This document shows, piece after piece, positions 39,496 to 50,200 of a stretch of DNA of 64,000 nt. Position numbers and translations under genes: made by a program. Under the pieces are notes generated by a model. That model saw nothing but the letters and a program-made list of their open reading frames with translations, was not told the origin of the DNA and made no database searches. How positions within the stretch are numbered: position 1 is the first letter of the stretch; each line of letters opens with the position of its first letter. Source of the DNA: Nitrospinia bacterium (lineage in GTDB: Bacteria; Nitrospinota; Nitrospinia; Nitrospinales; JAJDAT01); NCBI GenBank assembly GCA_029261715.1, contig JAJDAT010000005.1, positions 256,487 to 320,486 of the forward strand, given 5' to 3'.

Positions 39496-40563
39496 CTATA
39501 TTAATATTAATCCCGTAACAAGTATGTTAGCCAATGAAAGAGGCAACAAAATTTTCCAGCCAAGATCCATGATTTGATCGTATCGGAACCTTGGTAACGT
39601 CCATCGAATGGTCATTTGAAACCATATAAAGAAAACCACTTTAGTGAAGAACACTCCGACATGGATCAACATCACAACAAGGTTTGATCCAGTGGTTCCT
39701 AGAAAATCAAATAAAGATAATAACGATGCTGTCGTTATAAATGGAATGTGCCAAGCTCCAAAGAATAGAATTGTCACGATGGCGCTAATGGTTACCATTT
39801 CAATAAACTCGGCCATAAAAAACATGCCAAATTTGAGTCCGCTATATTCAGTGAAATAACCCGCTACCAATTCGGATTCCGCTTCTGGAGCGTCAAAAGG
39901 AATCCGTTTGTTTTCCGCAATCGAAGCGGTTAAAAACATAATGAAACCGAGAGGTTGTAAGAAGATACCCCAATCGAAAAAGCTCTCTTGCGCCGCTCCA
40001 ATTTCCGTTAACTTCATTGATTCATAAACCATCAGAACCCCAATGATGGTCAAACCCATGGTTACTTCATAGGAAATCATTTGAGCTGTGGTTCTCATTG
40101 AACCTAAAAGAGACCAGTTATTATTGGAACTCCAACCAGCAATTACATATCCGTAAGTGGCGATAGATGCAATGGCGAAAACAAAAAGCAATCCAACGTC
40201 TAAGTCGGCAATAACGAGATTAACTTCTTTCCCAAAAAGGTCATAGACCCCGCCGAAAGGCACAACGGTAAATGTGATGATGGCAGGGATTAAAGCCACA
40301 ATAGGGCTTAATGTATGTAGAACCGGGTTGGCTCCTCTAGGGATAAAATCTTCCTTTGTGAACATCTTTAAACCGTCAGCCATAATATGGAATAGGCCTA
40401 AAGCTCGAAAACCTAAAATATCGGCTCGGTTTGCTCCAATACGGTCTTGCATGATGGCGCTTTGTTTTCGTTCTACCCAGGTTAAAATTGGGGCAAAGAA
40501 ACCGACGGTAACGCCTAGAACAAAGAGGACTTTTAAGAGAGTGATGAAGAAATCCAATAGCAT
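39496..40563 (-). CDS. nuoH: NADH-quinone oxidoreductase subunit H
   Basis: ERKQSAIMQDRIGANRADILG; ENKRIPFDAPEAESELVAGYFTEYSG. Confidence 0.97.
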   Translation of the reverse strand: MLLDFFITLLKVLFVLGVTVGFFAPILTWVERKQSAIMQDRIGANRADILGFRALGLFHIMADGLKMFTKEDFIPRGANPVLHTLSPIVALIPAIITFTVVPFGGVYDLFGKEVNLVIADLDVGLLFVFAIASIATYGYVIAGWSSNNNWSLLGSMRTTAQMISYEVTMGLTIIGVLMVYESMKLTEIGAAQESFFDWGIFLQPLGFIMFLTASIAENKRIPFDAPEAESELVAGYFTEYSGLKFGMFFMAEFIEMVTISAIVTILFFGAWHIPFITTASLLSLFDFLGTTGSNLVVMLIHVGVFFTKVVFFIWFQMTIRWTLPRFRYDQIMDLGWKILLPLSLANILVTGLILI

Positions 40564-40576
40564 AGAAACAGTTCGC

Positions 40577-41065
40577 TTAGTTTAATGGTCCAATTAAAGG
40601 CTGACGCTTGTTGATTGGGTAGTCTTTTCTAAGAGGATGACCTTTAAACTCTTCATAGAGAAGAATTCTTTTCATATTAGGGTGTCCCTTAAACTTAATC
40701 CCGTACATATCCCAAATTTCTCTTTCATACCAATCGGTAGTTTTCCAGAGATCAGTTATCGTATCAATTTCGCAGTTTTCTTCTTCTACCGGGGCTTTAA
40801 CCCGAACACGATTATTGTTCTTTAATGAATAGAAATGGTAAACCACTTCAAATCGCTTTTCTTTTTTATCTACATAATCTACAGCAGTTATATCCATTAA
40901 GAAATTGAACGATAATTCAGGATCGTCTCTCAAAAACTGAGAAACAGCGTGGATGCTTCCTTTGTCAACAGTGACAGTTTGATCGTCTCGAAAGTTATGA
41001 CTTTCAAGCACTTTATCGCCAAATTTATCTTTAATTCTATCAATTATATGTGTCTCAGTACCCAT
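40577..41065 (-). CDS. nuoC: NADH-quinone oxidoreductase subunit C
   Basis: WYEREIWDMYGIKFKGHPNMKRILLYEEFKGHPLRKDYP. Confidence 0.95.
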   Translation of the reverse strand: MGTETHIIDRIKDKFGDKVLESHNFRDDQTVTVDKGSIHAVSQFLRDDPELSFNFLMDITAVDYVDKKEKRFEVVYHFYSLKNNNRVRVKAPVEEENCEIDTITDLWKTTDWYEREIWDMYGIKFKGHPNMKRILLYEEFKGHPLRKDYPINKRQPLIGPLN

Positions 41066-41113
41066 ACGGACCCAATATTTAGTAAGCTTTAAGTTTATTT
41101 ATTAAGGTAAGAG

Positions 41114-41482
41114 TTATTCCCACTCTAAACCGCCTCGTTTCCAAACGTAAAACAGACCTATCCCAAGAATAGAAATGAAAGCCATCATCTCAGCGAGGCC
41201 AAAAAGACCTAGTTTCTTATATAAAATGGCCCATGGAAATAGAAACACGGCTTCAATGTCAAATAAGATAAAAAGGACGGCCACTAAATAAAACTTAACT
41301 GAAAAGCGTTGTCTTGGGGAAACGATTTGGACTTCGCCGCATTCGAAAGGTTCCATCTTTTCGGCGAATTTTTTCTTAGGACCTAGCAAGGAGGTAGCTA
41401 CAACCATACCAACAGAGATACCCAAGGCAAATAACAACATTATTACCATCCCGGTATATTCTGATAACATGCATTCCTCCAA
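41114..41482 (-). CDS. nuoA: NADH-quinone oxidoreductase subunit A
   Basis: EPFECGEVQIVSPRQRFSVKFYLVAVLFILFDIEAVFLFPWA. Confidence 0.95.
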   Translation of the reverse strand: MEECMLSEYTGMVIMLLFALGISVGMVVATSLLGPKKKFAEKMEPFECGEVQIVSPRQRFSVKFYLVAVLFILFDIEAVFLFPWAILYKKLGLFGLAEMMAFISILGIGLFYVWKRGGLEWE

Positions 41483-42243
41483 AAACTTAGCGGTTAGTTT
41501 ATCTAAAGATTCCTACAATCTATTAGGTGCGGCAAATTTAAAAACCAGCAGCGTTGACCATAAAGTTTTACTTAGTAAAACCAACGTCTTAATAGGAATC
41601 AAAAAACCTCTAAAAATTATGAAAAATAGACGGGAAATATTACTTCACCTTGACCCGTTTGTCAATGTTCATCCCGTGAAGTTGGCAATAATAGCCCAAA
41701 CCAAATAGGCTGTCAAAATTTATATTTTATTGGGTTTTAGAGACAAATTTGAGAGATTCCGTAGAAGAGATACTTTGATTTTTTTTAAATTAGATTTTTT
41801 TAAAAAATGAGTTTTTTAAATAGGGAAAAACAAAGAATTAAAACCAATATAACTATCTATTATTAAATGCGTTATTAAGAAGTAGAGAGAGAGAGCTTGT
41901 GAGATATATGATGTGTTGATGGAAAAGAAATTGTGATTGCGAAGTTTCTTTTGTGCTTAATTTAGAGGAAAACCGTTAAGTTTACGGAATATCTTACCTT
42001 GAAATAAAAATTTTATGATCCACTAGATTCTCCATCACCTCAATCCTGGATAGGTCATTTCTCCAGCAGCATTTAATGTAAAGTTTTTAAGTTTTTCTTA
42101 ATTGTTACGTTTTGTTTACATAGTTTTTATTTAAAAAAGTGTTTCGAATGGAGTAGGATGCTCCAAAATGTTTAGATTGGGTGTAATATAGCTAAATTGT
42201 ACGGTTTTATGCTAGATCTTTAGATAGAAGGATTATTTGATAA

Positions 42244-42861
42244 ATGCATGAGATTAAACATTATATGGTAGATAGGGTTGTTGCTACGGAGCCCGAAACA
42301 ACGGCAACTGAAGCGGCAAAAATAATGTCGAATGAAAAGGTTCACTCCTTATTGATTAGGAAAGATAAAGAATATACGGGGATTGTGACCGCCTACGACC
42401 TGATTAGAAAAGTTTTAGCGAAAGATTTGGATCCAAAAACTACAGCAATGATAGAGGTTATGTCGACTGGTTTGATCATTATGAAACCCGATCAAACAAT
42501 GTCGGAAGCCCTAATTTCAATGTACAAGAATAATATCCGCCATCTCCCCGTGCAAGATGGAGATGAAATTGTTGGTATGATTTCGGTTAAAGATTTTGCG
42601 GGTTATTTTAATCAAAGGTATGGCGATGGTGACCCTATAGTAGGTTTTTGGAAAAGGTACGACACCCTGTTAGAAACCAATACATTTCGCCACGAAGTCA
42701 AAAAACTTTTGGAAAACTATCGGAAGAAATTGGACGATACTTCCTTGACTGCGGAAGCCATTGATGCGAACGAAGCATGGACCCAAATCGCAAAATACGC
42801 CAAAATTGAAGGGTATAACGACTTAGCCGAAGTGTTGGGGATTGCGATTCAAAGCGATTAA
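42244..42861 (+). CDS. CBS-domain pair protein
   Basis: Two CBS motifs: VHSLLIRKDKEYTGIVTAYDLIRKV and IRHLPVQDGDEIVGMISVKDF. Confidence 0.88.
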   Translation: MHEIKHYMVDRVVATEPETTATEAAKIMSNEKVHSLLIRKDKEYTGIVTAYDLIRKVLAKDLDPKTTAMIEVMSTGLIIMKPDQTMSEALISMYKNNIRHLPVQDGDEIVGMISVKDFAGYFNQRYGDGDPIVGFWKRYDTLLETNTFRHEVKKLLENYRKKLDDTSLTAEAIDANEAWTQIAKYAKIEGYNDLAEVLGIAIQSD

Positions 42862-43024
42862 ATAGAGGCCTACTAGATCTTCATGAGGTTCTTTTGATTT
42901 GACATGTAAGCCCAGCTTGTTGCAACAATCAGAGTTAAATTCCATCGAAAGATCTTGTTTTTAATTCAATATCTAGCTTAAATTCCTCAGAAGTCATCAA
43001 TAAAGAAATTTTTGGTTTTAGCTA

Positions 43025-43432
43025 ATGGCCCCAAAATTATTTAAAACCTACTCTATTATTCCGACAGCAAAGAGAAAGGAACTCGTTCGCGTAGATTGGA
43101 GATGCTACGCTTCTCAGCGTGGTCGTAAGATGGGGTTGCTTACAGAGGAAGAAACTTGTTGGTTAAAAAAGTATTTAGAGGAACGGCATGGCTTTTCTTT
43201 AGTCGTAGAGGAATATTGCGAGAATGGAGGGGCTTCTGGAGTTTTTATAGAAGAATTGACCGAATACGATGATTTAGAGTTAATCCCAGTGCGTTTAATC
43301 CCAAAGACCGAAACCGAGTTTCACCACAATATTTTTGGTTACGTTATTTCCTTTCCATTAGATAACGTATCGAGCGTAGAAGATTTTCTACATATTATGG
43401 AAGATAAGAACGAGCAGGATGATTTTATTTAA
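43025..43432 (+). CDS. Uncharacterised protein, paralog of 57260-57733
   Basis: Shared K(T)(Y/H)SII.T..+.....+RVDWR... W(L)+(K/E)YL and (H)(N)I(F/H)G(Y/F)(V/L)I(S/R)FP...V..V.D(F/L)L. Confidence 0.7.
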   Translation: MAPKLFKTYSIIPTAKRKELVRVDWRCYASQRGRKMGLLTEEETCWLKKYLEERHGFSLVVEEYCENGGASGVFIEELTEYDDLELIPVRLIPKTETEFHHNIFGYVISFPLDNVSSVEDFLHIMEDKNEQDDFI

Positions 43433-43446
43433 ACGCGGGAATTGAT

Positions 43447-43917
43447 CTAGGCAATCTGGTCAATACTCTGACCTCTTTGCTCAACATTAGACTGAGCTGA
43501 ACTAAGAGCTCCATTTTCAGAGCTTTGTTCTGCTTGTTCCCTTTGAAGAGTACTCACGTTTTGCTCGGGAGCGGCCGAAGAGTTTTCCGTATTAGCTTCT
43601 TGAATATCCGAAACTTCAGTTTCAATATCTTGATTTTCGACTGAGTTTCGAGACGGATCGGCGTTAGCTTCAATTCGATCGTCTACACTTGGCGTAGCTC
43701 CTTCCCTTACGGAAGCTTGACCTTGGGATTGGACAGAGTTTTGTTCTCGGCCGGCAGAGCTTATTTGAACGCTATCCTCAACAGGGCTGCTACTGCCACC
43801 TTGCTCCTGGCCTCCAGCGCTATTAGGCCTTTGAAAGGCTTGTGCAGGAGAACTCGAGTTAATTGAACCTATTTCAGCCATAACTTTTTGTTCCGTAGTT
43901 GCAAAGTTTTGCAGCAA
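43447..43917 (-). CDS. Ser/Gln/Glu-rich low-complexity protein
   Basis: ORF; probable start at internal MAEIGSINSSS; VEDSVQISSAGRE segment. Confidence 0.5.
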   Translation of the reverse strand: MLQNFATTEQKVMAEIGSINSSSPAQAFQRPNSAGGQEQGGSSSPVEDSVQISSAGREQNSVQSQGQASVREGATPSVDDRIEANADPSRNSVENQDIETEVSDIQEANTENSSAAPEQNVSTLQREQAEQSSENGALSSAQSNVEQRGQSIDQIA

Positions 43918-44149
43918 AGTTATTACTCTATCTATTCATTGTAAATTAAAAATCACCAAAAGTGAATACTTTTTTAACCATTTATAGAGTAGTTCCAATC
44001 TTAAAAGAACCTTTAGAAATTTGAGTTTAGCGCATTGGTTGGAAAAGGAAAGAATGCTGCATTGAGCTTCTCGAAATGAGACTACCTTGTTGTCAAAACT
44101 TCAATCGAGAGTTTGAAAGTATCGCGCGTCATTCTATAATGGCGATATT

Positions 44150-44545
44150 ATGAAAAAAAATGGAAATAGTGAGAAGACAGTTTTTACGTTATTACTGATT
44201 TTAGGAATGATAATTGGAAGTTCGCTTCCCAATTTTGTTTTTGCCGACTCTTGCGTCAAAATGTCGAAAGTGGACCATAAGATTGTAGAAGATAGATCTT
44301 CTTACTTTATGATCCGGTTTCGAGCAAAAGTTAAAAACAATTGCGAAGAAAATTTAAGTGGTACTGCTGAGTTTGTTATAACCGACGAAAATGATAAACG
44401 AATAAAAAATATTCCAGGCGATATATTGTCAAACGTTAAGCCAAACGAAATCTATAAAATAGATCAAACCTTTCCCGTCTATAAGCGAAATTATAAGAAG
44501 GGATACGTGGTTTTTTTAGATATCTACAAAAAAAATACTCGTTAG
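44150..44545 (+). CDS. Secreted hypothetical protein
   Basis: Signal peptide TLLLILGMIIGSSLPNFVFA; beta-rich domain. Confidence 0.6.
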   Translation: MKKNGNSEKTVFTLLLILGMIIGSSLPNFVFADSCVKMSKVDHKIVEDRSSYFMIRFRAKVKNNCEENLSGTAEFVITDENDKRIKNIPGDILSNVKPNEIYKIDQTFPVYKRNYKKGYVVFLDIYKKNTR

Positions 44546-44559
44546 ATTTTAATTCAGTT

Positions 44560-45546
44560 CTATTTCTCTTTAACCGTTTCGATGAGGCGGTTCACAATAT
44601 CTGTCGGTTTTACATTTTCCGCTTCCGCTTTAAAGTTGAGTATCAATCGATGCTCTAACACTTGTTTGGCTACGTTTCGAATGTCTTCGGTAGTGATGCT
44701 TGTTCTGCTATCTAAAAGCGCTTTTGCTTTAGCGGCTAAGATAAGATATTGCGAAGCTCTAGGGCCAGCTCCCCAGTTTATCCATTCGTGAACAAAATCG
44801 GGAGAAGATCCATTTTTAGGTCGGGTGGCCTGTACTAAATCCACTGCATAACTTGCGACAAATTCTGAAGCGGGTATTCTTGGAACGAGTTTCTGAAATT
44901 CTAAAACTTTTTCGGCGTCTAAAACCTTTTCTAGTTTTTCTTCAAACCCAGACGTGGTGGCTAGGGCGATATTGACTTCTTGTTCCTTTGTAGGATAGTC
45001 AACGTTGATGTGCAACATGAAACGATCCAACTGCGCCTCTGGCAATGGATAGGTGCCTTCATGTTCAATAGGGTTTTGCGTTGCAAAAACTAAGAATGGC
45101 GGTTCTAGTTGATACGTTTCATTTCCGACCGTAACTTGTTTTTCCTGCATGGCTTGCAATAGGGCCGCCTGAGTTTTTGGCGGAGTCCGGTTGATTTCAT
45201 CCGCTAGAATGATGTTGGAGAAAATGGGGCCCTTGATGAAACGGAACGACCTTTGTCCAGTCGTTTGGTCTTCATGCAAAATGTCGGTGCCGGTGATGTC
45301 AGAAGGCATCAAGTCGGGAGTGAATTGGATACGGTTGAACTTGAAATCCATCACGCGAGCCAAAGCCCCAACGAGCATTGTCTTAGCCAATCCAGGCACT
45401 CCAACCATTAGGCTATGACCATTGGCAAAAAGCGCGATTAAAAGATTTTCAATGACGGCATCTTGCCCAACGATAACTTTTCTGATTTCTTTTAATATTT
45501 TAGTCTTGGCTTCTTGAAACTCACGCGCCAATTCGACGTCTTCCAT
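44560..45546 (-). CDS. MoxR-family AAA ATPase
   Basis: GQDAVIENLLIALFANGHSLMVGVPGLAKT; FSNIILADEINRTPPKTQAALLQAMQEKQVT. Confidence 0.95.
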   Translation of the reverse strand: MEDVELAREFQEAKTKILKEIRKVIVGQDAVIENLLIALFANGHSLMVGVPGLAKTMLVGALARVMDFKFNRIQFTPDLMPSDITGTDILHEDQTTGQRSFRFIKGPIFSNIILADEINRTPPKTQAALLQAMQEKQVTVGNETYQLEPPFLVFATQNPIEHEGTYPLPEAQLDRFMLHINVDYPTKEQEVNIALATTSGFEEKLEKVLDAEKVLEFQKLVPRIPASEFVASYAVDLVQATRPKNGSSPDFVHEWINWGAGPRASQYLILAAKAKALLDSRTSITTEDIRNVAKQVLEHRLILNFKAEAENVKPTDIVNRLIETVKEK

Positions 45547-45706
45547 TTAGGACTCCAAATAAGTTTTTGATATCCCTTAAAAAACTAAAAACGCGCAGAA
45601 ATTCAAAATGTATTCTTAATCGCGAGTTGTTAGGCTATTAAGAAAAACTAGGAATTCAAATGCGTTAAGTAGGGGAGATCAACGGATATGAAACTATTAT
45701 TTTAAT

Positions 45707-47260
45707 CTATTCCAGATAACGAAACAACTGGACTTGAAGCTCTTTTTCTTTATCCAATCCAAGAGTTTTATAAACGCTAATTAATCTAGAATGAACAAAA
45801 GGATTAAAGGGGTTTATCTTGAACGCTTTTTCAAAATACACTCGAGATTTTTCTTTTGCATCTTTTTGAAAATGTAACTCTCCCAAATTAACTAATGTGG
45901 TATGGAAAGTAGGATAATATTTAAGATTTTCTTTTAATAAAGGTTCCGCTTTTTCGTAATCCTTCTTCAACATAAAAGTTTGAGCTAATTTGTTATGTAA
46001 AACAGGAGAAAGTGATTTTGTCTTTTCAATTGCTTTTTCGTACTCGAGAATAGCCGCCTTTAAAAAGCTTCTAGATTTTAGGACGTCTCCAAGGAAAGTT
46101 AGGTCCCGAGCTTGCTTAGACTGAATTTCGGCATATTCTTGTTTTTTATCTTCCTTTGACTGGTTACGGTCTTTTTTGAAATTAAACCGTAACGCCGTAA
46201 TACCTGGAATAATTTTAAACTCTCTTTTTAGCGCGTACTTTTTCCACGAGTCTTGGAAATCTTTTAAAGATTGTCCAAAACGTTTTTGTAATGTTTTGGT
46301 TATAGAAATGTCGTCTCGCAAATCTTCTACAAGAGAAGAAATGACTGTTTCACCTTTTTGCTCGACCATATATTCGACCATAGACGCGACTTCAGCATAG
46401 GCTAGCTGCACATCTTCCGCTGTTTTTAGTTTTGCTAGCGAAGGCATCATTTGATCGAGACCAATTAAGTAGTCCTCTTTAAGTCCCTTTGCCAATACAG
46501 TTTCCATGAGCGGGGTTAAAGGTTCTTTTGCTCCTCGCCAACGAGTTTCAAGAAATTTAGCCAGACCTTCGTGCAGCCATAAGGGAACTTTGTTCCCGCT
46601 TTTTTGAGTCAATAAATAATGCACGTATTCATGACTCAGCGTATCCAGCCAATTGTAACCTCTTAATAGAGAACCGGGAGAGATAGCCATCAACCGGTTA
46701 TATTTACAAAGGGCGACAGTTCCAGACGTCATAATATCTTTTAAGGTCAAAGGAGAAACCTTAGAAAATGGCTCACGTGAAGGATAGAACTCGACAATAA
46801 TCTTTTGATCGGGATAAAAATTTAAAATTTTTCCTAAAACTTCATAAGACTTTTCAAGAGCTTCTTTGGCATGGTGGATTAATATTTCGTCGGAGCCGTT
46901 CTCAAAACGAAAAATAAAATGTTCTGATTCCTTAGAAACGAAAGAGCCCGTCGCTTGTTTGGTCTGGCCTATGAGGTGCCGGAGAGATTCTATGGAAGGG
47001 TCGTTTGTTTTAATCGGTTCTATATATTTCCAGGCGGATTCGTAATCTCCTTTAAAAAAGTCCAAACGAGATTTTAAAAGAGCGAGTTCCGCAGAGCCGG
47101 AGTGATCCTTAGATAATGAATCAATTAAGGATTCCGCTTTAGACAAATTCCAACCATTAAGCAATTCGTTGGCTTGTCTAAATGTTGAGGGAGCGGAAGC
47201 AGCCCAAACAGGGGACGAAAGTAAAATGAATCCTGCCAGCAGTATTTTAACCAACGTCAT
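45707..47260 (-). CDS. TPR protein with peptidase MA-like (HExxH) metalloprotease domain
   Basis: TLSHEYVHYLLTQKSGNKVPLWLHEGLAKFLE gluzincin-like motif; C-terminal TPRs. Confidence 0.82.
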   Translation of the reverse strand: MTLVKILLAGFILLSSPVWAASAPSTFRQANELLNGWNLSKAESLIDSLSKDHSGSAELALLKSRLDFFKGDYESAWKYIEPIKTNDPSIESLRHLIGQTKQATGSFVSKESEHFIFRFENGSDEILIHHAKEALEKSYEVLGKILNFYPDQKIIVEFYPSREPFSKVSPLTLKDIMTSGTVALCKYNRLMAISPGSLLRGYNWLDTLSHEYVHYLLTQKSGNKVPLWLHEGLAKFLETRWRGAKEPLTPLMETVLAKGLKEDYLIGLDQMMPSLAKLKTAEDVQLAYAEVASMVEYMVEQKGETVISSLVEDLRDDISITKTLQKRFGQSLKDFQDSWKKYALKREFKIIPGITALRFNFKKDRNQSKEDKKQEYAEIQSKQARDLTFLGDVLKSRSFLKAAILEYEKAIEKTKSLSPVLHNKLAQTFMLKKDYEKAEPLLKENLKYYPTFHTTLVNLGELHFQKDAKEKSRVYFEKAFKINPFNPFVHSRLISVYKTLGLDKEKELQVQLFRYLE

Positions 47261-50200
47261 TTTACAAGTTCCTTATAGTATTCGGAAATAAGGCGTTCGT
47301 AATTTTTAGGACGTTGACGTTTCATCGCATGAAGAATATCTTCTCTAAATTTTGTTGGCGCGTTATATTGATCTTCCGAAGGTAGATCTACCTTTTCTCT
47401 TTTCATTCGCATAGATCCACCACGCTGTGTGTCTGGGGAGCGTCCAACTCCAAAACGTGGAGTATTGGATTTGCCTTTTGCGCGACCCTTGCCTTTTTGA
47501 TTTTTCATTTCCTCAAGCATTTCGCGAGTTTCGCCAAGTCTATTGAGAGCCTGGTTTTCCGAGTCAACGCTCTGAGAAAGTTCTTTTTTACTGAGACTCT
47601 TCTGAGCGGATTTCATGAAGCCTTGCGCAGAGCCCATTTTTTGAGAAAGTTGCGGTGGAACCATTGGGTTGATGCGTCCCATTTCAGCAATCTTTTCGCC
47701 TAAATCACGCGCTTCCTGCCGAATTTCATTTTGTTTTTTGGCCATAGAATCGAGTTGTTCTTTTTTTTGGTCAGACATTAGAGCCTCAAACTCTTTCTTC
47801 ATTTCCCGATTAAAAGTGCCAAGCTTTTTAGAAATTTCAGCGTTTATTTGTCGTAATTCGTTCAATTCAGTCTTCATTTTTTCTTTTAATTCTTCGCTGG
47901 ATTGGGTAACCATTCTGAGGTTGTGTTGCCATCTAAACGCCAAAGGGTAGGTGTTTTTAAAGAGTTCGTTAAACTCTTTAAGATCCAATAATTTTGTTAG
48001 CTCCTCTAATGCGTCATATTTTTCAACCATTTCAGGAAGCGATCTTTGGAATTTATAATATTCGTCTAATCGAAGAGCGCCTCTTTCGCGAATAACGTTG
48101 GTCATTTCTTCGCGTGTTTTACGTATTTCGTCAAACTTTTTCGGCAAATCTGGTTTCAACGCAGAATCGATCGCTTCTTGATTAAATTTGCGAATCTTTG
48201 AGTCTAAGTTGGCCTGTTTTTCAAGTAACTCTGCGTGTCGATTTATATCTGGATCTTTGTTCAAATAGTCTTTAGTTTCTTTCAACACTTCTTGTGCGGC
48301 ATTTACATCCTTTTTTAAGGCTTCAAAGAATTTCGAAAGCTCGTCTTCAAATTTTTCTAATTGAGCTTTTCGAAGTTCTTTATTCATGTCGGTTGTTTCT
48401 TCCAACAGATCCTTTTGCTTTTTTTGAACTTGTTCAAGGCTTTGCAATGAATCGTCGATTCTTTCCATTGTTTCCATATCGACAAGATCGTCCATTTCAT
48501 CTCCAGACTGATCCAATTGGTTGGCAAGGCTTTGCAAGTCTTTAGTCATCTTTTCAAGCTCATCCATTGCAGCTTGAATGTCGCCTTTTTCCATTAAGTT
48601 TTTAATTTTTTCGAGAGACGCTTGAAATTTGTCGAGATTCAGTTGCTTTACCGCTTCGGGGTTTAGGAACTCATCCGGCAAACCTTGAGTTTGTTTAGCT
48701 AATTGTTCCATCATCTGTCGGAAGGTTTGCTCTATCTTGTCGAGTTTTTTCTTTAGTTCGTCAGGACTGATGGGGGCTTTTTGATCTTTCATTTTTTCGA
48801 ATTCGTCGCGTAGAGATTCGGTTAACTTTTCTAATTCGCGTTCCAAGCTTACGGCCTGGTCCATTTTTTGCCGATTGGTTATTTTAATTAAAAATAAAAT
48901 ATCTCTTTCCAATTCGCTAATCAGCTTATTCGTTAATGGGGTTACGGGCGGAAAAGAAAAGGAAATAGGTACGACGTTTCCAGGAGGTTGCGTGGCTAGC
49001 TGGTTGAGCGCGGTTATCTGCTCTTTGCGTATAATTTGAAGTCCTTTCACCATATTTGTGAAAAAATTAAGGTAGGCAGGAGAAAAGGATTCCATTGGCT
49101 CGGCGCGTTCTTTTATACGTTCGGCCAGGTCTATGATGTCTATTAATTTATCTATATTGAATGAGAAAAACCTCTTGATCCGGTTTCTATCCGGAATATT
49201 TTTCGTCTTGAACGACTCGTTTTCGACAAGGTTATCAGCCAAAAGGGCCACTAAACTTTCAACCAACTCATCCTGAAGGGCAATAAGGTCGTCCGCTTCT
49301 TTACGCGTGTCAAATATCTTAAAAGTGTACGTTTCTGATTGCCCAGTATTAGGCCCAGAGACATTATCGTTATCAAAAGCTTCTAAAAAGTATTGAACCT
49401 CGTCGCCAGGTTTTAAGTTTGATCCGTTTAAATTCCAGGAATGGCTATTTTTAAATTCTTTTTCTTCGGTGCGAACCTTTTTCAATAATTTCCTATAAGG
49501 CTTACCGTTTACTCGATAGACTAATTCAACTTTACGGATTCCAAAGTCGTCGCGAATCTCGTAGTAAAATTGAAGTTTATCCGTGTTTTTATAAACTGGT
49601 TTTGGATTAGCCAGAAATAAAATAACTTTGGGCGCTTTATCTATATCAATCTTTATGGGATATTTCTTAGGCAATACGCTAGCTGGATTTTTTCCAATTT
49701 TTACTCGAAACCGGTAATACCCAGAATCTCTCATTAATAAAGATCCATAAAGCTTATTCTCGTCTGAGACGTTTAACGAAAACCGGTCTTTCCCATTTAC
49801 TTCTATTTCGGCAGCGGCTAAAGGAAAATTTGATTCCGCCTCAATGGCCACTTCAGAGCCAGGTAAAGCTTGAATAGAGCCGTCGGAGGGAGACACCGTT
49901 TTGGGTTTTATTTGAGTGTAAGCTGGGTAGTTATATTTTAGTTTTATCGACTTAATGTTGATTGCCGGTAACGCTTTAGAATTTAAAGGAACCGAATCCG
50001 ATCCTATTAAAACTGCGTTTGTTTGTTGTGGAGGATTTATGAAATTCTGCAAACCCTTTGAATAGAAATCAGGAATTAGCGTAAGAGTTAGTATTGCAAC
50101 TCCTAACGAACCTAGGAATAAATTCCTATTTAACTTTGCGCGATTTAAGTCAAGCGCAGAATTGGGGTCTACATGCTCTATTTTTTCTTTGGTTGATTCG

